From NCBI GenBank assembly GCA_963825635.1, contig CAWGTU010000001.1, forward strand, positions 248,001 through 312,000: a DNA stretch of 64,000 nt. The letters run 5' to 3'. How positions within the stretch are numbered: the first letter of the stretch is position 1; each line of letters begins with the position of its first letter. A program made the translations under genes and the position numbers. This DNA comes from JAOUEA01 sp963825635 (GTDB lineage Bacteria > Actinomycetota > UBA4738 > HRBIN12). The notes under the pieces are model-generated. The model saw nothing but the letters and a program-made list of their open reading frames with translations, ran no database searches and was not told the DNA's origin. This document shows, piece after piece, positions 60,447 through 64,000 of the stretch.

Positions 60447-61286
60447 ATGCCCGTGGACTACGTGGTGCCCGCCGACGTCGCCGCCGCCCTCGAGATGCGG
60501 GGCGCGGGATACACGGTGCTGGCCGGGGGGACCGATCTCTACCCGCAGCACGTCGGACGGTCGATGCCGAAGCGTGTGGTCGACATCGGCGGGCTCGCCG
60601 AGCTGCGAGGCATCGTCGAGACCCCCGGTGGCTTCCGACTCGGTGCAACGACGCGGTGGGCCGACGTGGCCGCCACTGACTTGCCACGGGCGTTCGACGG
60701 CCTCCGGGCCGCGGCGCGCGAGGTCGGCGCCGTCCAGGTGCAACACGCGGGGACGATCGGCGGGAACCTCTGCAACGCGTCCCCGGCCGCCGACGGCGTT
60801 CCCGTCTTACTGACCCTCGACGCATCGGTGGAGCTGACCTCGGCCACCGGCAGCCGATCGCTCCCGCTCGAGTCGTTCCTCGCCGGGTATCGGCAGACCG
60901 CGCTCGAGCCCGACGAGTTGCTGACCGCCGTGGTCGTCCCTCGCGTCGCCGACGGCGCACGGTCGGCCTTCCTGAAGCTCGGCCTGCGGCGCTACCTCGT
61001 GATCTCGGTCGTGATGGCGTCGGCCGTGGTCGTCCTCGACGCGAACGGTGCCATCGCCGAGGCGCGGGTGGCCGTGGGGGCGTGCTCGCCGGTGGCTCAG
61101 CGGCTGCGGTCGCTCGAGTCGGAGCTCGTGGGTCGATCGGCGGCCGACGTCGATGAGGCGACCGTCGCCGGACACCTCGAGGGGCTCGATCCGATCGACG
61201 ACGTCCGCGCCTCGGCCGACTACCGGCGCGTGGCTGCCTCGGCGCTCGTGCGGCGTGCGATCGCGAGCTGCGGGGACGACCGGTGA
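60447..61286 (+). CDS. Xanthine dehydrogenase family FAD-binding subunit
   Basis: A 279-residue FAD subunit of the molybdenum hydroxylase family. The FAD loops AGGTDLYPQH and TIGGNLCNASPAADG are present, followed by the typical C-terminal domain (CO_deh_flav_C-like). It passes electrons from the Fe-S clusters to NAD+ or another acceptor. AAGGGGAG precedes the ATG. Its stop overlaps the GTG start of the next subunit gene (GTGA). Related to the medium subunits of xanthine, nicotinate and CO dehydrogenases; substrate unknown. Confidence 0.9.
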   Translation: MPVDYVVPADVAAALEMRGAGYTVLAGGTDLYPQHVGRSMPKRVVDIGGLAELRGIVETPGGFRLGATTRWADVAATDLPRAFDGLRAAAREVGAVQVQHAGTIGGNLCNASPAADGVPVLLTLDASVELTSATGSRSLPLESFLAGYRQTALEPDELLTAVVVPRVADGARSAFLKLGLRRYLVISVVMASAVVVLDANGAIAEARVAVGACSPVAQRLRSLESELVGRSAADVDEATVAGHLEGLDPIDDVRASADYRRVAASALVRRAIASCGDDR

Positions 61287-64000
61287 GCGGGTCCACCACG
61301 TTCACCGTGAACGCATCCTCGGTGACGCTCGAGCGCTCCGCACGGCGCCTGAGCGACGTGCTGCGCGACGATCTCGGGCTCCCCGCCACGAAGGTCGGCT
61401 GCGACGCGGGCGATTGTGGCGCGTGCACCGTGCTCGTCGACGGGGCCCCGGTCGCCGCCTGCATGACATCGGTGGGAAGTCTCGAGGGTCGGCTCGTCGA
61501 CACCCTCGAGGGACTCGACGCGAGCGGCGAGATCGAGGCCCTCCAGCGGGCGTTCCACGCCCACGGCGGCGCGCAGTGCGGCATCTGCACGCCGGGGATG
61601 CTGGTCGCGTCGGCGGCGCTCCTGCGAGCGACGCCGAATCCCTCCGAGTCGCAGGTGATGGACGCCCTCGGGGGCGTGCTCTGTCGCTGCACCGGCTACC
61701 GCAAGATCGTCGCGGCCGTGATCGCTGCCCGGGCGGGCGAGCCGTCCGCGGAGCCGTCCCCTCCGGTCGGCAAGGCCGTGGGACAGCGCGTGCGCCGTAT
61801 CGACGGCGAGCGCAAGCTGCGCGGCACCGACGTCTTCGGCGCAGACGAGGCTCCCGACGGTGCGCTCACGATCCGCATCATCCGCTCGCCGCATCACCGG
61901 GCGAGCTTCTCGCTCGGCGACCTGACGGCCTACACGACCTCGACGCCAGGTGTGGAGGCCGTGCTGACCGCCGCCGACATCGACGGTCGCAACCGCTTCG
62001 GCGTGATCCCCGCCACCGCGGATCAGCCGGTGTTCGCCGAGGGGCAGGTGCGGTTCCGCGGCGAGGCGGTCGCGATGGTCGTCGGCGAGCCCGCGGCGAT
62101 GGGGGCGCTGGATCTCTCGGCGTTCCCCGTGACCTGGCTCGAGCTGCCGCCCCTGCTGTCGATCGACGACGCACAGGCTTCCGACGCGCCGAAGGTCCAC
62201 GACGAGCGTGAGGGGAACGTGCTCGTGCGCGGCAACGTGCGCCGCGGCGACGTCGACGCCGAGTTCGCGTCGGCGGACGTCGCCGTCGAGGGCGTGTTCG
62301 AGACCGTCTTCCTCGAGCACGCCTACATCGAGCCCGAGGCCGGATACGCCGAGCGGGTCGGCGACCGGGTCGAGGTGCAGGTGACGACACAGTCGCCGCA
62401 CATGGACCGAGTCGAGCTCGAGGCGATCCTCGGTCTCCCCGACGGCGCGGTGCGGATCAAGCCGACCGCGGTCGGGGGCGGGTTCGGTAGCAAGCTCGAT
62501 CTCTCGGTGCAGCCGTATCTCGCGCTCGCCGCATGGAAGCTCGGCCGACCGGTGCGACTCACTTACACCCGGCCCGAGTCGATGATGTCGACCACGAAGC
62601 GGCATCCGTCCCGGCTGTCCGTGCGCATCGGCGCGACCCACGACGGACGCCTGACCGCGATGGACGTCACGGGCGAGTTCGACACCGGGGCGTACGCGTC
62701 GTGGGGGCCGACGGTCGCCAACCGCGTGCCGGTGCACGCCGGCGGCCCCTACGTCTATGACGCCTACCGTGCGCGGACCGTCGCCGTGCACACGAACGGG
62801 CCGCCGGCGGGCGCGTTCCGTGGGTTCGGCGTGCCGCAGTCGACCGTCGCCCAGGAGTGCCTGTTCGACGAGCTCGCCGATGCGGTCGGCATCGACCGGC
62901 TCGAGTTCCGGTACATGAACGCGCTCACCGAGGGCGTGCCGACGGTCACCGGCCAGGTGTTCGCCTCGGGAGTCGGGTTCCGCGAGTGCCTCGAGGCGCT
63001 GCGGCCGCATCGGGCACGTGCCCTGGCCGATGCGGCGGAGGCGAACGCGGCGCGGTCGTCGATCCGCCGTGGCGTCGGCCTGGCCGGCATGTGGTACGGC
63101 TGCGGGAACACCGCGCTCGCGAATCCCTCGACGATCAAGGTCGGACTCCGCGACGACGGGCGCGTCGCGCTCTTCCAGGGTGCGGTCGACATGGGCCAGG
63201 GCGCCAACACCGTGATGGCGCAGATCTGCGCCGACGCCCTCGGCGTCGACATGTCGCGCATCGCGACGCTCCGCGCCGATACCGACACCACGCCCGACGC
63301 GGGGAAGAGCTCGGCGTCGCGGCAGACGTTCGTCTCGGGCAACGCGACCTTCCTCGCCGCGTCCGCGCTGCGCGAGCGGCTGCTGGCGCTCTCTGGCGCC
63401 TCCGACGACGCGCATCTCGAGCTCGACGACTCTCGCCTGGTCGTGCACGATCGCGGGGCGATGACGACCCTGGACCTGACTTCCTGGGACGCCGACGCCG
63501 ACGGCCTCGTGGCGGTGGCGAGCGAGACTTACGACCCGCCTACCACGGTGCTCGACGACGACGGCCAGGGCGATCCGTACGCGCAGTTCGGATACGGCGC
63601 GCACCTCGCCGAGCTCGACGTCGATCTCGAGCTCGGCACGGTGCGTCTGCGGCGGATCACCGCCGCGCACGACGTGGGGCGGGCGGTGAATCCGACGCTC
63701 GTGGAAGGCCAGATCGAGGGCGGCGTCGCCCAGGGCATCGGCATGGCGCTGATGGAGGAGTTCATCCCCGGGAGGAACGAGAACCTGCACGACTACCTGA
63801 TACCTACGATCGGCGACGTGCCCGAGATCGTGAGCATCCTGGTGGAATCCCGCGACCCCGCCGGGCCCTACGGCGCGAAGGGCATCGGCGAGCACACGCT
63901 GATACCGACCGCCCCGGCGATCCTCAACGCGATCCGCGACGCGGTGGGCGCGGGGGTGCGGCGGCTGCCTGCGACGCCCGATCGCGTGCTCGCGGCGATC
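61283..64000 (+). CDS. Fused Fe-S/molybdenum subunit of a xanthine-dehydrogenase-type enzyme (3' end cut)
   Basis: An open frame of 906 codons reaching the window edge. Residues 1-155 are the two-[2Fe-2S] subunit: GCDAGDCGACTVLVDG with the fourth Cys in AACMTS, then QCGICTPG and CRCTGY. From about residue 170 the molybdopterin subunit follows: GGGFGSK, AFRGFGVPQS, and the catalytic Glu region GAKGIGEHTL close to the end. These are usually two separate genes; here they are one chain. It hydroxylates a heterocycle or aldehyde with water as oxygen source. Substrate (xanthine, hypoxanthine, nicotinate or other) not resolved. Confidence 0.92.
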   Translation, partial: MSGSTTFTVNASSVTLERSARRLSDVLRDDLGLPATKVGCDAGDCGACTVLVDGAPVAACMTSVGSLEGRLVDTLEGLDASGEIEALQRAFHAHGGAQCGICTPGMLVASAALLRATPNPSESQVMDALGGVLCRCTGYRKIVAAVIAARAGEPSAEPSPPVGKAVGQRVRRIDGERKLRGTDVFGADEAPDGALTIRIIRSPHHRASFSLGDLTAYTTSTPGVEAVLTAADIDGRNRFGVIPATADQPVFAEGQVRFRGEAVAMVVGEPAAMGALDLSAFPVTWLELPPLLSIDDAQASDAPKVHDEREGNVLVRGNVRRGDVDAEFASADVAVEGVFETVFLEHAYIEPEAGYAERVGDRVEVQVTTQSPHMDRVELEAILGLPDGAVRIKPTAVGGGFGSKLDLSVQPYLALAAWKLGRPVRLTYTRPESMMSTTKRHPSRLSVRIGATHDGRLTAMDVTGEFDTGAYASWGPTVANRVPVHAGGPYVYDAYRARTVAVHTNGPPAGAFRGFGVPQSTVAQECLFDELADAVGIDRLEFRYMNALTEGVPTVTGQVFASGVGFRECLEALRPHRARALADAAEANAARSSIRRGVGLAGMWYGCGNTALANPSTIKVGLRDDGRVALFQGAVDMGQGANTVMAQICADALGVDMSRIATLRADTDTTPDAGKSSASRQTFVSGNATFLAASALRERLLALSGASDDAHLELDDSRLVVHDRGAMTTLDLTSWDADADGLVAVASETYDPPTTVLDDDGQGDPYAQFGYGAHLAELDVDLELGTVRLRRITAAHDVGRAVNPTLVEGQIEGGVAQGIGMALMEEFIPGRNENLHDYLIPTIGDVPEIVSILVESRDPAGPYGAKGIGEHTLIPTAPAILNAIRDAVGAGVRRLPATPDRVLAAI

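Noticed and set aside
61220..63895. 891-codon open frame on the minus strand opposite the xanthine-dehydrogenase-type subunit
   Set aside because: The plus-strand frame carries all Fe-S and molybdenum motifs. The minus-strand translation is Arg/His/Val-rich shadow sequence produced by GC-biased third positions.

Overview
The window reads as chromosomal DNA of a high-GC actinobacterium (Actinomycetota). The evidence is the strong G/C bias at third codon positions, many GTG starts, GTGA-type gene overlaps, an F420/FMN-type luciferase-like oxidoreductase, cyclase-ATPase-TPR regulators, dodecin and a stand-alone LigD-type polymerase. The class cannot be fixed from the sequence. I see no rRNA, tRNA, CRISPR array, prophage or insertion sequence. 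Gene density is very high and several convergent genes overlap at their stops. At least thirteen genes lack a Shine-Dalgarno site and instead have a TAnnnT box 6-9 nt before the start codon, which suggests widespread leaderless transcription.

Layout. 0-6.9 kb: end of an arginase-family gene, a large adenylate-cyclase/ATPase/TPR regulator, a nucleoside hydrolase-ribokinase pair and a second ureohydrolase. 6.9-11.5 kb: a TetR regulator divergent from an FAD oxidoreductase and an ADP-forming acyl-CoA synthetase, with candidate operators between them. 11.5-19 kb: a secreted beta-propeller protein, a C45 acyltransferase-like hydrolase, a GlsB-type membrane protein, an amidase, an ornithine cyclodeaminase-like protein coupled to a DddP-like M24 protein, and lgt. 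19-22.4 kb: an operon of beta-ureidopropionase/nitrilase, dihydropyrimidinase and a luciferase-like oxidoreductase. 22.4-25.8 kb: an ABC-2 exporter. 25.8-31.2 kb: small hypothetical genes, a PEBP protein, a PQQ-like propeller protein, SixA, a thioredoxin-like protein and two decayed gene remnants.

31.2-38.7 kb is the most distinctive stretch. cphB-cphA (cyanophycin breakdown and synthesis) face an opposite-strand run that encodes a CphA-like Mur ligase without the ATP-grasp domain, a LigD-type primase-polymerase, and an HhH-PHP protein resembling the C-terminal half of PolX. 38.7-51 kb: a fasciclin lipoprotein, a DEAD-box helicase, several very small proteins, dodecin, a Ca2+-type P-ATPase, a DmdA/GcvT-like protein, a GDSL esterase and a homocysteine methyltransferase-like protein. 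51-64 kb: a second cyclase/ATPase/TPR regulator, a recQ gene broken by a one-base frameshift, a glycosyltransferase, an MFS transporter, a tandem HD-GYP/LuxR regulator, and a xanthine-dehydrogenase-type pair whose Fe-S and molybdenum subunits are fused.

A common thread is handling of organic nitrogen: ureohydrolases, nucleoside hydrolase, hydantoin/pyrimidine ring opening, amidase, cyclodeaminase, cyanophycin storage and a xanthine-dehydrogenase-type enzyme. That link is inference from gene content. The repeats of most interest are a pair of about 60-bp palindromic elements at 31180-31240 and 55961-56020, each lying downstream of a gene in the same orientation relative to it.
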